Source: Pseudomonas sp. WN033 (GTDB lineage: Bacteria > Pseudomonadota > Gammaproteobacteria > Pseudomonadales > Pseudomonadaceae). From it: a DNA stretch of 64,000 bases. Of this stretch, positions 45,381 through 56,412 are shown one piece after another (the first letter of the stretch is position 1; each line of letters begins with the position of its first letter). The notes beneath the pieces were generated by a model. The model was not told the DNA's origin. It did not search any database and saw only the letters and a program-made list of their open reading frames with translations. The position numbers and the translations under genes were made by a program. The stretch covers positions 1-64,000 of the forward strand of contig NSKG01000003.1 of assembly GCA_002287035.1 (NCBI GenBank), given 5' to 3'.

Positions 45381-46307
45381 ATGACCCGACATCTGCGAAT
45401 TGCCACCCGCAAGAGCGCCCTGGCCCTGTGGCAGGCCGAATACGTCAAGGCGCGCCTGGAACAACTGCATCCTGAGCTGAGTGTCAGCCTGGTCCCGATG
45501 GTCAGCCGGGGCGATAAGCTGCTGGACTCCCCGCTGGCCAAGATCGGCGGCAAGGGGCTGTTCGTCAAGGAACTGGAAACCGCCATGCTTGAGGGCGAGG
45601 CGGATCTGGCTGTGCATTCGATGAAGGATGTGCCCATGGCGTTTCCCGAGGGGCTGGGCCTGTATGTCATCTGTGAGCGTGAAGATCCGCGGGACGCCTT
45701 CGTTTCCAACCATTTTGACAGCCTGGACAGCCTGCCTGAGGGTAGCGTGGTCGGTACTTCCAGTCTGCGCCGGCAGGCACAGTTGATGGCCCTCCGTCCG
45801 GATCTGGTGGTGCGCTTTCTGCGCGGCAACGTCAACACCCGGTTGGCCAAGCTCGATGCCGGCGAGTACGACGCCATCATTCTCGCTGCCGCCGGGCTGA
45901 TGCGCCTGGGCTTCGAGCAACGCATTCGCTACGCCATGCCGCCGGAAGAGAGTCTGCCGGCCGGTGGCCAGGGCGCGGTCGGTATCGAGTGCCGCAGCGA
46001 TGATCTTGAACTGCAGGCGCTGCTGGCACCGCTCAATGATCAGGACAGCGCTCTGCGGGTTCGTGCTGAGCGGGCGCTGAACCGGCGTTTGAATGGTGGC
46101 TGCCAGGTGCCGATTGCCTGTTATGCCGAACGCGCCAATGGCCAGCTCTGGCTGCGTGGGCTGGTTGGCGACCCGGATGGCAAGCAACTGCTGCGCGCCG
46201 AGGCTCGTGGCGATGAACAGGATCCCGAAGCGCTGGGTGTGGCGGTTGCCGAGCAATTGCTGGCCCAGGGGGCCCAGGCGATTCTGGACGCGGTTTACGC
46301 GCAGTGA
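45381..46307 (+). CDS. hemC: Hydroxymethylbilane synthase (porphobilinogen deaminase)
   Basis: The 308-residue enzyme joins four porphobilinogen molecules into hydroxymethylbilane. The dipyrromethane-cofactor cysteine is Cys241 in [29 protein letters not shown] at the N-terminus and [16 protein letters not shown]-type motifs are typical. The ATG at 45381 follows a GAATGAGAAT leader with a weak ribosome site. An in-frame upstream start at 45360 adds only seven residues. The last four bases overlap hemD, and the order hemC-hemD-hemX-hemY is standard for gammaproteobacteria. Confidence 0.96.
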   Translation: MTRHLRIATRKSALALWQAEYVKARLEQLHPELSVSLVPMVSRGDKLLDSPLAKIGGKGLFVKELETAMLEGEADLAVHSMKDVPMAFPEGLGLYVICEREDPRDAFVSNHFDSLDSLPEGSVVGTSSLRRQAQLMALRPDLVVRFLRGNVNTRLAKLDAGEYDAIILAAAGLMRLGFEQRIRYAMPPEESLPAGGQGAVGIECRSDDLELQALLAPLNDQDSALRVRAERALNRRLNGGCQVPIACYAERANGQLWLRGLVGDPDGKQLLRAEARGDEQDPEALGVAVAEQLLAQGAQAILDAVYAQ

Positions 46308-47062
46308 CGCCGTTGGTTCTGCTGACCCGGGCCGAGGCGGACAACCAGCGCCTGGCCGGTCAGCTTGAGCAGCGAGGGATCAGCAGCCTGAGCGTGCCTT
46401 TGCTGCATATAGAACCAGAGCCGGAAACGCCGGAGCAGCGCAGTCTGATGCTGGAACTGGATCGTTATCGGGCAGTTATGGTCGTCAGTCCGGTGGCCGC
46501 CCGGCTGGGGTTGGAGCGCCTGGATCGCTACTGGCCCCAGGTTCCGGTCGGGGTCGACTGGTTTGCCGTAGGCGCGGCGACGGCTGCCGAGCTTGAGGCC
46601 TATGGCCTGCGTGTGCATATTCCGCAGGACGGCCAGGACAGCGAAGCGCTGATGCGTCTGGCGCCGTGGCGTGAGGTCTTGGCCGAGCCTGAGCCGCGGC
46701 TGCTGATCTGGCGCGGCGTCGGTGGCCGTGAGTTGTTGGCCGGCGAGGTACGTGCGGCAGGTGGAACGGTGGATTACCTGGAGCTGTACCGGCGCTTGCC
46801 GGCGCCGGAGCTGCCTCGCCAACTGGCGGCTGCGACGGCGGCCGGTGTGCGGGGAATACTGATATTGAGCGTCCAGGCGCTGGAGTTCTGGCATCAGGCC
46901 GCTGGTGCGGCCTGGACCCAGCAACGCCACTGGCGCTGCTGGGTGCCGGGCGCGCGGGTGGCCGAGCGGGCCAGGGCCCTGGGCTGTGATGATGTGATTG
47001 TGTGCCATGGCGCGGATGATGCGGCGGTGGTAGCGGCGTTGGCTGCTCATCCGCTGGGCTGA
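46304..47062 (+). CDS. hemD: Uroporphyrinogen-III synthase
   Basis: The 252-residue enzyme closes and rearranges hydroxymethylbilane into uroporphyrinogen III. Sequence identity in this family is always low, but the N-terminal [21 protein letters not shown], the middle [22 protein letters not shown] and the position between hemC and hemX are diagnostic. It starts with GTG overlapping the hemC stop (GTGA), so the two are translationally coupled. Confidence 0.93.
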   Translation: MTPLVLLTRAEADNQRLAGQLEQRGISSLSVPLLHIEPEPETPEQRSLMLELDRYRAVMVVSPVAARLGLERLDRYWPQVPVGVDWFAVGAATAAELEAYGLRVHIPQDGQDSEALMRLAPWREVLAEPEPRLLIWRGVGGRELLAGEVRAAGGTVDYLELYRRLPAPELPRQLAAATAAGVRGILILSVQALEFWHQAAGAAWTQQRHWRCWVPGARVAERARALGCDDVIVCHGADDAAVVAALAAHPLG

Positions 47063-47076
47063 AATAGGGGAACAGC

Positions 47077-48237
47077 GTGGAACCGACTGATCAGAACAAC
47101 AGGGAAACCCGGGAAGGGGCGCAGCCGGACGAACCGGTGGCCAAAACAACAGCCCCGGCAGCCGGCGCGGGCAAGGGCGAACCGCCGAAGGCGTCACCCA
47201 AACCTGTCGTCAGTGAGCGTAAGGGTGGGCGAGGACTTGGACTGCTGGCCCTGTTGGTGGCGCTGGTGGCCCTGGGGCTGAGTGCCTGGCACTGGTATCA
47301 GACTCAGGCCTTCATGGACGGACAGGTGGCGGTGGATGCGCAGCTTGAGCGTCTGGCTGAGCTTCAGCAACACAATGAGCAGGTGCTGGCCAGCCGGCTG
47401 GAGGGCCTTCCGCAAGCGGCTGACTGGCAACGATCTGAGCGCCTGCTGGCTGATCTGCAGCGTAGTCAGCAAGCACTGAGCCAGCGTCTGGAGGCTCTGC
47501 AGGGCGATGCCCGGGCCGACTGGAAGCTGGCTGAAGCCGAATTTCTCTTGCGTCTGGCGTCGTTGCGCCTGTTGGCCACCCAGGATGTAGCCTCGGCCCG
47601 TGAGTTGCTGACGGCGGTCGATGCGATCCTGCAAAGTCAGCCTGACAGCGGCGTGTTCGCTGTACGCGAGCAACTGGCTGGGTATCAGGCCCAGCTCGAT
47701 GCCTTGCCAGTGCTTGACCGTCCGGGGCTGTTCCTGCGCCTGAGCGCCCTGCGTGATCAGGTCAGCCGGCTGGTCGCGCTCCCGGTACCGGTGTTCGACC
47801 CGGATGAGGTCAGCGTAGAAGACGAGTATGAAGACCGACTGGCTCGGCGCGACCGCTGGGAGCGGGTGTTGATGCGTCTGGAACGTTATGTGCGGGTCGA
47901 CTTCCAGCGCGGCAAGGTGATCACTCCGCTACTCGACGAAGCCGAGATGCAGCGGGTGCAGCGTACTCTGCAACTGACCCTGGAGCAGGCCCAGTGGGCC
48001 GCGCTGCGCGGCGAGAGTCAGGTTTATCGCAATAGTCTGGAGCGGGCCGACGCTATCCTGCAGCAGTTCTTTGAACTGGATAACCCCCAGGTGCGGGCGA
48101 TGCAGGGCCAGTTGGCCGGTTTGATCGAGATGCCGGTTGGTATCGAGCCGCCTGACCTGGCACCACTGCAGCAGGGCCTGGCGGCCTATATCCAGAGTCG
48201 CCGTAGTTTGCCGGCTGGCAACGCGGAGGCCGACTGA
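47077..48237 (+). CDS. hemX: HemX-like membrane protein
   Basis: The 386-residue protein has a Pro/Ala-rich cytoplasmic N-terminus, one membrane segment (about residues 53-70, GLGLLALLVALVALGLSA) and a long helical periplasmic region with predicted coiled coil (LERLAELQQHNEQVLASRLEG). It is often labelled uroporphyrin-III C-methyltransferase, but it has none of the methyltransferase motifs, so that label is misleading. A GTG start at 47077 follows AGGGGAAC. Its stop overlaps the hemY start as TGATG. It may organise haem enzymes at the membrane. Confidence 0.9.
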   Translation: MEPTDQNNRETREGAQPDEPVAKTTAPAAGAGKGEPPKASPKPVVSERKGGRGLGLLALLVALVALGLSAWHWYQTQAFMDGQVAVDAQLERLAELQQHNEQVLASRLEGLPQAADWQRSERLLADLQRSQQALSQRLEALQGDARADWKLAEAEFLLRLASLRLLATQDVASARELLTAVDAILQSQPDSGVFAVREQLAGYQAQLDALPVLDRPGLFLRLSALRDQVSRLVALPVPVFDPDEVSVEDEYEDRLARRDRWERVLMRLERYVRVDFQRGKVITPLLDEAEMQRVQRTLQLTLEQAQWAALRGESQVYRNSLERADAILQQFFELDNPQVRAMQGQLAGLIEMPVGIEPPDLAPLQQGLAAYIQSRRSLPAGNAEAD

Positions 48238-49478
48238 TGAGCAAGAGCTATCTGGCAGTCCTGGTGGTCCTGCTGGTCGCCGCACTGCTGGGCATGGCGG
48301 TGGCCGAAGATCCTGGCTATCTGCTGATCGCCTGGCGCAACATGTCGATTGAAACCAGCATTTGGGTCGGGGTCGGTTTTCTGCTGGCGCTGTGGCTGCT
48401 GTACGGTCTGCTGCGGGCTTTGGTTCGCCTGCTCAATGCCTCTGGCCGGCGCATTAATCCCTGGTCGCGGCGCAACCGCCAGCGGCGGGCCAACGAGGTT
48501 GCTACCCGGGGCTTGCTGGAGTTCGCCGAGGGCCACTGGGCGACCGCCTTGCGTCTGCTCAAGCGTTCGGCGCCGCAGGCCGAGTTGCCGTTGATCAATT
48601 ATCTGGCCGCCGCCCGGGCAGCGCATGAAATGGAAGACTATGCCGAGTGCGACAGCCTGCTGCGCGAAGCCTACGAAAGCAATCCCAAGGCCGATGTGGC
48701 GATCGCGGTAACCCAGGCTCAACTGCAGATTGCCCGTGGTCAACTGGAGCAGGCTCTTGCCACCCTGACCCGGCTGCGCAAGCAGCACCCCAAGCATCTT
48801 TATGCCCTGAAGCTGATGAGCCAGCTCTACCTGCGACTTGAGGACTGGGACCGGCTTGAGCAGTTGTTGCCGGACCTGCGCCGACACAAGGTACTCAAGG
48901 CTGCTGATCAGCAGGCGCTGGAACATCAGGTCTACATCGCCTTGCTGAGCCAGGCCGGTCAGCGTAGCCGTCAGTTGGATGCCGGTCAGCCCAGTCCGCT
49001 CAACCAGCTCTGGGAGAAGCTGCCCAAGGAGTTGCGTCAGAACCCGGCGCTGATTGAGACTTATGCTTTGCAGTTGCGTGCAATCGGGGCAGAGGTGCAA
49101 GCCGAGGAGTTGCTGCGCGACAGTCTGCGCCAGCATTATCACGACCGGCTGGTACACCTCTATGGGTTGGTTCAGGGCAAAGACCCTGCCCGGCAGTTGG
49201 CTGGGGCTGAGCGCTGGTTGGCCGAACACCCGCATAATCCGACCCTGCTGCTGGCGCTTGGCCGGCTGGCTCTGCGCAACAGCCTGTGGGGCAAGGCCCG
49301 GGAGTATCTGGAGGCCAGCTTTGCCAGTCGCAAGGATATTCAGACCTGCGCCGAGCTGGCGCGCATGCTGGAGCATATCGGTGAGCATCAGGCCAGCCAA
49401 CGTACGCTGCAGGAGGGCTTTGAGCTGATGCTGCACGACCTGCCGCAACTGCCTGCGCCCAAGTCGCGTTCGGCCTAA
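48237..49478 (+). CDS. hemY: HemY-like TPR membrane protein
   Basis: The 413-residue protein has two N-terminal membrane segments (LAVLVVLLVAALLGMAV and WVGVGFLLALWLLYGLL) and then TPR-type helical repeats to the end, with LEFAEGHWATALRLLKRSA and LGRLALRNSLWGKAREYLE as clear units. This is the gammaproteobacterial HemY of the hemCDXY operon and is distinct from the protoporphyrinogen oxidase that shares the name. The start overlaps hemX. The last four bases overlap the end of the convergent solute-binding-protein gene. Confidence 0.93.
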   Translation: MSKSYLAVLVVLLVAALLGMAVAEDPGYLLIAWRNMSIETSIWVGVGFLLALWLLYGLLRALVRLLNASGRRINPWSRRNRQRRANEVATRGLLEFAEGHWATALRLLKRSAPQAELPLINYLAAARAAHEMEDYAECDSLLREAYESNPKADVAIAVTQAQLQIARGQLEQALATLTRLRKQHPKHLYALKLMSQLYLRLEDWDRLEQLLPDLRRHKVLKAADQQALEHQVYIALLSQAGQRSRQLDAGQPSPLNQLWEKLPKELRQNPALIETYALQLRAIGAEVQAEELLRDSLRQHYHDRLVHLYGLVQGKDPARQLAGAERWLAEHPHNPTLLLALGRLALRNSLWGKAREYLEASFASRKDIQTCAELARMLEHIGEHQASQRTLQEGFELMLHDLPQLPAPKSRSA

Positions 49479-50173
49479 AGTTGACGGTCCAGCTTGTCTC
49501 GGGCGGCGCGGCCGGCCTGGGTATTGTTGAAGCAGACATGCAGGCTCAGTTCGCCCAGCAGTCGGGGGTGAAACCGTAACTGGCCTCGGGCCCGGCGCAG
49601 ACTCGGGAGCTGGTTCTGCCAGTGCTGCATGACCTCACGATCGACCACTACCAGATCGACCCGCCGGTACAGCAACTTGAGCAGGTTGATCTGGTCGTTG
49701 GCCCCTTCTTCAACCTGCAACAGGCCAGCCGCCACCTGCTGATCAAAGGCCTGGGTGTGGTGATAACCACTGACCACGCCGATCCGATAGGGGCTTAGAT
49801 CCTCCAGTGTTTCCCAGTGCAACGGCAGGTCGCTATGGTAGGCCAGGCCCAGTGAACTGGTGCCCAAGGCCTTGGAGTACAGGCAATCAGAGTCCGGGGA
49901 CAGGTATTCGGGATAGTAGCCCAGGTAGTGGGGGTCTTCGGTCGCCTGTTTTATCGCCCGGTTCCAGGGCAGGAAACGAACTGCCAGATCAAGGTCATAG
50001 TTGGCCAGTGCCTGGCGAATCCTGCTGGTGATACTGCCTTGACCAGGCAGAGACTCCGCGCTGTATGGCGGCCAGTTCAGGCTGGTCAGGTTCAACTGGT
50101 TACCCTGGGCCAGAAGGCCAGGGCTCAGGCCCAGCATCAGAAGCAGCAGAGGCAATGATCTGATCAGGCGCAT
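49475..50173 (-). CDS. Periplasmic solute-binding protein (family 3-like)
   Basis: The 232-residue protein has a signal peptide (MRLIRSLPLLLLMLGLSPGLLA) and the small two-lobe fold of amino-acid-type binding proteins: LNLTSLNWPPYSAESLPGQGSIT, a central YRIGVVSGYHHTQAFDQQ, and DLVVVDREVMQHW. Relatives often act as ligand-binding modules in the periplasm without a dedicated transporter, and none is adjacent here. It lies tail to tail with hemY, sharing four bases. The ligand cannot be predicted. The 135-base gap upstream to the reductase gene holds no clear feature. Confidence 0.8.
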   Translation of the reverse strand: MRLIRSLPLLLLMLGLSPGLLAQGNQLNLTSLNWPPYSAESLPGQGSITSRIRQALANYDLDLAVRFLPWNRAIKQATEDPHYLGYYPEYLSPDSDCLYSKALGTSSLGLAYHSDLPLHWETLEDLSPYRIGVVSGYHHTQAFDQQVAAGLLQVEEGANDQINLLKLLYRRVDLVVVDREVMQHWQNQLPSLRRARGQLRFHPRLLGELSLHVCFNNTQAGRAARDKLDRQL

Positions 50174-50308
50174 GCGTTGTCAGTCTGTCCCTTTACTGTC
50201 AAATGGCACGGGGCTTCCCAAGTGGTGGAAAGAGTTTGTGGCTCTATAGTGCGACCTAAAAGCCGGTTTGGTGAAGCCCTGATGGACAATTAATTCGCTT
50301 TTGGCCTG

Positions 50309-51280
50309 TCAATGACCTCTTGGGGCATAAGCGAACACGTCGGCGTGCATGCGCTCGGCCGGCATTCCTGCGGCCACCAGAGCGTCGAGCGTAGCATAGA
50401 CCATCACTGGTGAGCCGCTCACATAGAACTCGTAATCGGCCAGATCCGCCAGGTCTTCGCAGACTGCCTGGTGCAGCATGCCCTGGCGCCCTGGCCAGTC
50501 CGGCTGGTCGCTAACTACCTGCTCCAGATACAAGTTGGGGTGCGCTCGCCACTGTTCCCAATAGGGGGCTTGATACAAGTCTGCGGTCTTGCGTACGCCC
50601 CAGTACAGATGGATTGGGTGTTCAAAGCCGCGGCTCAGGGCATCCTGGATCAGGCTCTGCATTTGTGCCAGCCCGGTGCCGGCAGCAATCAGTACCAGTG
50701 GGCGGTTGGGTAATTCCAGCAGGTGGCAGTTGCCAAAGGGAACCTTGACCCGGGCCAGGCGCTGTTGCTGCAACTGTTCGATCAGTTGCTGGGCCGAGGC
50801 TTCCCGGCTCAGGATGTGCAGCTCCAGCAGCCGTGGCTCCGATGGTGCGGAGGCGATGGAGAAGGCAGAGGCCTCGCCGTCGTCGCGCTCGAGCAGCAGA
50901 TACTGGCCGGCATGGTAGTGCAGGGGTTTGCCGGCCGGGGTGCGCAGGCGCACACGCCAGACATCGCCGCCGAGCTCCTGGAGTTCTTCGAGCTGACAAG
51001 CCAGGCTGCGCAGTGGCAGCTCACCAGGGGCCAGAACACCGTCCCAGTGCAGTTCGCAGTCTTCCAATGGTTCGGCCAGGCAGGTGAAAAGCTCGCCCTG
51101 GGCAAGCTGTGAGTCGCCCTGGCGCACCCGGCCGCTGATCAGGTTGGCGGCGCAAATATGGCAGTTGCCATTGCGACAGCTTTGTGGCGCATCAAAGCCC
51201 AGGCGCCGCGCCGCATCGATGATGCGCTCGCCGGGTTGTAGTTCCAGTACGTGCCCCGAGGGTTGCAGGGTGACTTTCAT
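50309..51280 (-). CDS. 2Fe-2S/FAD oxidoreductase (CDP-6-deoxy-3,4-glucoseen reductase-like)
   Basis: The 323-residue protein has an N-terminal plant-type [2Fe-2S] ferredoxin domain with Cys35, Cys40, Cys43 and Cys67 (SCRNGNCHICAANL, then FTCLAEP). An FAD-binding barrel (HYHAGQYLLLERD, ASAFSIASAP) and an NAD(P)H-binding domain (VLIAAGTGLAQMQSL, YVSGSPVMVY) follow. The family is commonly annotated as CDP-6-deoxy-delta-3,4-glucoseen reductase, but the neighbouring genes offer no deoxysugar pathway. The ATG at 51280 overlaps the ubiD stop (TGATG), so it is cotranslated with ubiD. A reductase linked to prenylated-flavin or quinone chemistry is a possible alternative. Confidence 0.88.
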   Translation of the reverse strand: MKVTLQPSGHVLELQPGERIIDAARRLGFDAPQSCRNGNCHICAANLISGRVRQGDSQLAQGELFTCLAEPLEDCELHWDGVLAPGELPLRSLACQLEELQELGGDVWRVRLRTPAGKPLHYHAGQYLLLERDDGEASAFSIASAPSEPRLLELHILSREASAQQLIEQLQQQRLARVKVPFGNCHLLELPNRPLVLIAAGTGLAQMQSLIQDALSRGFEHPIHLYWGVRKTADLYQAPYWEQWRAHPNLYLEQVVSDQPDWPGRQGMLHQAVCEDLADLADYEFYVSGSPVMVYATLDALVAAGMPAERMHADVFAYAPRGH

Positions 51281-52746
51281 CAATCGATTCCCAGCTCGGC
51301 CCAGAGTGCGTCGATTCGCTGCACCACGGTGGGGTCCTGGGCAATGGCTACACCCCATTCGCGGGTAGTCTCGCCGGGCCACTTGTTGGTGGCATCCAGC
51401 CCCATTTTGCTCCCCAGACCAGAAATTGGCGAGGCGAAATCCAGGTAGTCGATCGGGGTGTTGTCGATCATCACTGTGTCGCGCTTGGGGTCCATGCGGG
51501 TGGTGATGGCCCAGATCACATCGTGCCAGTCGCGGGTGTTGATGTCGTCATCGACCACGATTACGAACTTGGTATACATGAACTGGCGAAGGAAGCTCCA
51601 GACTCCGAGCATGACCCGCTTGGCGTGACCTGGATACTGCTTCTTCATGGACACCACCGCCATCCGGTAGGAGCAGCCTTCCGGCGGCAGGTAGAAGTCG
51701 GTGATCTCCGGGAATTGCTTCTGCAAGATGGGAACGAACACCTCGTTCAGGGCCACGCCGAGGATCGCTGGCTCATCCGGCGGGCGGCCGGTGTAGGTGC
51801 TGTGGTAGATCGGCTGTTCGCGGCGGGTGATGCGCTCAACGGTGAACACCGGAAAACGGTCGACTTCGTTGTAGTAGCCGGTATGGTCGCCGAACGGGCC
51901 TTCCTCGGCCATCTCGTCCGGGTGGATCACCCCTTCGAGGATGATTTCGGCACTGGCCGGTACTTGCAGCTCACTGCCCCGGCACTTGACCAGTTCGGTG
52001 CGCTGGCCACGCAGCAGGCCGGCAAAGGCGTATTCGGACAGGCTGTCGGGCACCGGGGTGACCGCGCCGAGAATGGTGGCCGGATCCGCCCCCAATGCGA
52101 CCGCGACCGGGAATGGCTGGCCGGGGTGCTTTTGCTGCCATTCGCGAAAGTCCAGAGCGCCACCGCGATGGCTGAGCCAGCGCATGATCACCTTGTTGCG
52201 GCCGATCACCTGCTGGCGGTAGATGCCCATGTTCTGCCGCTCCTTGTGCGGCCCCTTGGTGACGACCAGGCCCCAGGTGATCAGCGGGCCGGCATCGCCA
52301 GGCCAGCAGGTCTGCACTGGAATGCGGCCCAGATCAACGTCATCGCCTTCTTCGATTACCGCCTGGCAGGGTGCATCGCGCACCACCTTGGGCGCCATGG
52401 ACAGGACTTTCTTGAAGATTGGCAGTTTCGACCAGGCGTCCTTCAGGCCCTTGGGCGGGTCGGGTTCCTTGAGAAAGGCCAGCAGCTTGCCGATCTCACG
52501 CAGTTCACTGACGTCGCTGGCACCCATGCCCATCGCTACCCGCTCGGGGGTGCCGAACAGGTTGCCAAGTACAGGCATGTCGAAGCCGGTGGGGTTTTCG
52601 AACAGCAGGGCCGGGCCGGCCTTGCGCAGGGTGCGGTCGCAGATCTCGGTCATCTCCAGCACCGGTGAAACCGGGGTCTGGATGCGTTTCAGTTCACCGG
52701 CCTTTTCCAGGCCCTTGATGAAATCACGCAGGTCGGAATATTGCAT
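51280..52746 (-). CDS. ubiD: 3-octaprenyl-4-hydroxybenzoate carboxy-lyase
   Basis: The 488-residue prenyl-FMN-dependent decarboxylase removes the carboxyl group of 3-polyprenyl-4-hydroxybenzoate in ubiquinone synthesis. It shows the family N-terminus [40 protein letters not shown], the active-site region [20 protein letters not shown] and the C-terminal [29 protein letters not shown]. The start MQYSDLRD at 52746 is chosen over 52764, with GAGGCTGAG just before it. An inverted-repeat element lies about 60 bases upstream of the gene and may affect its promoter. Confidence 0.95.
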   Translation of the reverse strand: MQYSDLRDFIKGLEKAGELKRIQTPVSPVLEMTEICDRTLRKAGPALLFENPTGFDMPVLGNLFGTPERVAMGMGASDVSELREIGKLLAFLKEPDPPKGLKDAWSKLPIFKKVLSMAPKVVRDAPCQAVIEEGDDVDLGRIPVQTCWPGDAGPLITWGLVVTKGPHKERQNMGIYRQQVIGRNKVIMRWLSHRGGALDFREWQQKHPGQPFPVAVALGADPATILGAVTPVPDSLSEYAFAGLLRGQRTELVKCRGSELQVPASAEIILEGVIHPDEMAEEGPFGDHTGYYNEVDRFPVFTVERITRREQPIYHSTYTGRPPDEPAILGVALNEVFVPILQKQFPEITDFYLPPEGCSYRMAVVSMKKQYPGHAKRVMLGVWSFLRQFMYTKFVIVVDDDINTRDWHDVIWAITTRMDPKRDTVMIDNTPIDYLDFASPISGLGSKMGLDATNKWPGETTREWGVAIAQDPTVVQRIDALWAELGID

Positions 52747-52779
52747 CTCAGCCTCAAGTCTCAAACTTCCGGGAGCAGT

Positions 52780-52940
52780 TGATCAAATGAGATCAGTGCC
52801 AGCCTGATTGTCGACGACCTGTTCTGGACACGCGGTGAATACGTCCCTGTACGCTCGTAGATGCCATCCCTGGCATCTAACGGTCCAGAACAGGTCGCCG
52901 ACAACCAGGCCGTCGGCTTTCCTGCAACAAATTAGGGGCT
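52780..52940. repeat. Inverted-repeat element, copy 2 (diverged)
   Basis: This non-coding stretch is homologous to the element at 5208-5380. Both share GACCTGTTCTGGACACGC followed by GTGAA. Copy 2 has arms at 52808-52829 and 52883-52904 that match over 22 bp with one mismatch (core GTCCAGAACAGGTCGCC on the right side). A central stem TAGATGCCA/TGGCATCTA spans 52858-52879. The outer ends are degraded compared with copy 1. It fills most of the gap between rho and ubiD. Confidence 0.75.
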
Positions 52941-52946
52941 TGTCGC

Positions 52947-54212
<1,266 letters not shown>

Positions 54213-54386
54213 AGGGTCGGTTAAATAGTGAGTTTTCGGCAGGACGGGTTTGTCCGAAGTCGCCCAGGTGAATGGGGGACAGTGATTCAAAGGATGCTAA
54301 GTAGGGAAGCCACAGCCGCAGGGAGCGGCAAGGGATTGAGCAAATCTAACACTGCCAGGCGACGACGTCCAGCCTGTATGCATAAT

Positions 54387-54404
54387 CCCCGGCCGAAGCC
54401 GGGG
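54387..54404 (-). terminator. Hairpin after trxA
   Basis: CCCCGGC (54387-54393) and GCCGGGG (54398-54404) form a perfect stem with a CGAA loop (TTCG on the minus strand, a stable tetraloop), 10 bases after the trxA stop codon. The following strand begins ATTATG, with only a short T content. Confidence 0.65.
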
Positions 54405-54413
54405 AGAAGCGGG

Positions 54414-54740
54414 TCACAGATTGCTGTCGAGGAACGCAGCCAGTTGTGACTTGGACAGGGCGCCGACCTTGGTAGCTTCGACATTGCCGTCCTTGAACAG
54501 CATCAGAGTCGGGATGCCACGCACGCCGTACTTGGGCGGGGTGTCGGTGTTTTCGTCGATGTTCAGCTTGCAGATTTTCAGCTTGCCTTCGTAATCCTTG
54601 GCGATTTCGTCAAGGACCGGTGCGATCATCTTGCACGGGCCACACCACTCTGCCCAGTAGTCGACTAGTACCGGGGCGTCGGACTTGAGGACTTCGGCCT
54701 CAAAGCTGCCGTCGGTGACATGCACGATCAAATCACTCAT
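54414..54740 (-). CDS. trxA: Thioredoxin 1
   Basis: The 108-residue thioredoxin has the active site WCGPC (Cys33, Cys36) in [16 protein letters not shown], and the cis-proline in [11 protein letters not shown]. It reduces disulfides in the cytoplasm. Length is standard. The ATG at 54740 gives the usual N-terminus MSDLIVHV, while the in-frame start at 54752 adds four residues. trxA followed by rho is the usual order in gammaproteobacteria. Confidence 0.98.
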   Translation of the reverse strand: MSDLIVHVTDGSFEAEVLKSDAPVLVDYWAEWCGPCKMIAPVLDEIAKDYEGKLKICKLNIDENTDTPPKYGVRGIPTLMLFKDGNVEATKVGALSKSQLAAFLDSNL

Positions 54741-54848
54741 GTGTCTCTCCAAGGGAAATAAGGGTTGGAATGGCGTGCATCATAGCACCACCGTGCGGCC
54801 AAGCGGAAGGCGAGTCGGTTTGCCTTGGCGGGTGGGGTAACAGCGCGG

Positions 54849-54878
54849 TTGTGATGCACTAGCAACAGGCCCTAAAAT
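54849..54878 (+). promoter_or_regulatory. Candidate sigma-70 promoter of ppx
   Basis: TTGTGA (54849-54854) and TAAAAT (54873-54878) are separated by 18 bases and stand 29 bases before the ppx ATG. The gap of 166 bases to divergent trxA must also hold the trxA promoter. A TATGAT-like box on the minus strand is at 54779-54784. Confidence 0.4.
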
Positions 54879-54906
54879 CCGGACAGACTTTTCAAGGGAC
54901 ATTGGT

Positions 54907-56412
54907 ATGGCACAGACAGAACTGGCCGACTTTCCATTGATCGCCGCAATTGACCTGGGCTCCAACAGCTTCCACATGGTGCTGGCCAGGGTTGATCACG
55001 GCGAGATCCGAATTCTTGAGCGCCGTGGGGAAAAGGTCCAGCTGGCCGCCGGGCTCAATGAGCTGGGCGAACTGAGTGAAGAGGCGATGCAGCGTGGACT
55101 GGATTGCTTACGCCGTTTCGCCCAGTTGATCAGCGGCCTGCCCGATGGGGCGGTACGGATCGTCGGTACCAATGCCCTGCGTGAGGCGCGCAACCGGGCT
55201 CAGTTCATTCGTCAGGTGCGGCAGATTCTCGGTCATCGGGCCGAGGTCATTTCCGGGCGTGAAGAGGCGCGGCTGATTTATCTGGGGGTTTCGCACACCC
55301 TGGCTGACGACGCTGGCAAGCGCCTGGTAGTCGATATCGGTGGTGGCAGTACCGAGTTCATCGTTGGTGAGCGCTTTGAGTCGCTGCTGCGTGAAAGTCT
55401 GCATATGGGCTGTGTCTCCTACAGTCGCGATTTCTTCGCCGATGGGCGGATTTCCGCTGCCCGCTACGCCCAAGCCTATACCGCCGCGCGTCTGGAGCTG
55501 ATGAATATCGAGCAGGCCATCAGTCGTCTGGGCTGGCAGGAGGCGGTGGGCGCTTCAGGAACCATTCGCGCCGTGGGCTTGTGCATTCAGGCAGCCGGGC
55601 GTGGTCAGGGCGAGGTAACGCTTGAGGGCTTGCAATGGCTCAAGCGCAAGGTACTCAAGGCCAGCCATGTCGACAAGCTGGAGCTGGACGGGCTCAAGCC
55701 GGATCGACGACCGATACTGCCGGCCGGCCTGGCGATCCTTGAAGCCCTGTTTGACGCTCTGGGGGTACAAAGCATGACACATTCAGAAGGGGCGTTGCGT
55801 GAGGGCGTGCTGTACGACCTGATAGGTCGCCACCAACACGAGGATGTGCGTGAGCGAACCCTGAGTGCGCTGGTCGAACGTTGCCATGTCGACCTGGAGC
55901 AGGCGGCCCGGGTCGAGGCCAAGGCCATCAGCCTGCTGGGTAAGGTCAACGGGGCCTGGGGGCCGTTCGATGCCAAGCAGGTCGAGCTGCTGCGCTGGGC
56001 CGCCCGGGTTCATGAAGTGGGGCTGGATATTGCCCACAACCAGTACCACAAGCACGGCGCCTATCTGATCGAACATGCCGACCTGCCGGGGTTTTCGCGC
56101 CAGGACCAGCAGGCTCTGGCGCTTTTGATCCGCGGTCAGCGGCGCAACCTGCCATCGGCTGAGCGACTGAGCGAGTTCGGCGATGACTCCGGCTGGCTGT
56201 TGCGGCTGTGCATGCTGCTGCGCCTGGCCATCCTCTATCACCACATCCGTGGCTTTCAGGATATGCCGGCCCTGACGGTCGAGGCCGGCGATGATTTCCT
56301 GATCCTGAACTTCCCGCTCGGCTGGCTCGAGAATAATCCCCTGACCCAGGCTGATTTCGCTCAGGAGGCCCAGTTCTGGGCCAAAATCGGTTATACGTTG
56401 ACGGTGCGCTGA
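54907..56412 (+). CDS. ppx: Exopolyphosphatase
   Basis: The 501-residue enzyme removes terminal phosphates from polyphosphate. It has the actin-like fold motifs [16 protein letters not shown] (phosphate 1), [14 protein letters not shown] and [12 protein letters not shown], and a C-terminal HD-type region with [21 protein letters not shown]. The same family includes pppGpp phosphatase (GppA). Its position opposite ppk supports Ppx. The 3' end overlaps the ppk 3' end by 22 bases in convergent orientation. Confidence 0.95.
   Translation: MAQTELADFPLIAAIDLGSNSFHMVLARVDHGEIRILERRGEKVQLAAGLNELGELSEEAMQRGLDCLRRFAQLISGLPDGAVRIVGTNALREARNRAQFIRQVRQILGHRAEVISGREEARLIYLGVSHTLADDAGKRLVVDIGGGSTEFIVGERFESLLRESLHMGCVSYSRDFFADGRISAARYAQAYTAARLELMNIEQAISRLGWQEAVGASGTIRAVGLCIQAAGRGQGEVTLEGLQWLKRKVLKASHVDKLELDGLKPDRRPILPAGLAILEALFDALGVQSMTHSEGALREGVLYDLIGRHQHEDVRERTLSALVERCHVDLEQAARVEAKAISLLGKVNGAWGPFDAKQVELLRWAARVHEVGLDIAHNQYHKHGAYLIEHADLPGFSRQDQQALALLIRGQRRNLPSAERLSEFGDDSGWLLRLCMLLRLAILYHHIRGFQDMPALTVEAGDDFLILNFPLGWLENNPLTQADFAQEAQFWAKIGYTLTVR

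Noticed and set aside
47077-48237. hemX as uroporphyrin-III C-methyltransferase
   Set aside because: No methyltransferase glycine loop or SAM-binding motif is present. The protein is a single-span coiled-coil membrane protein.
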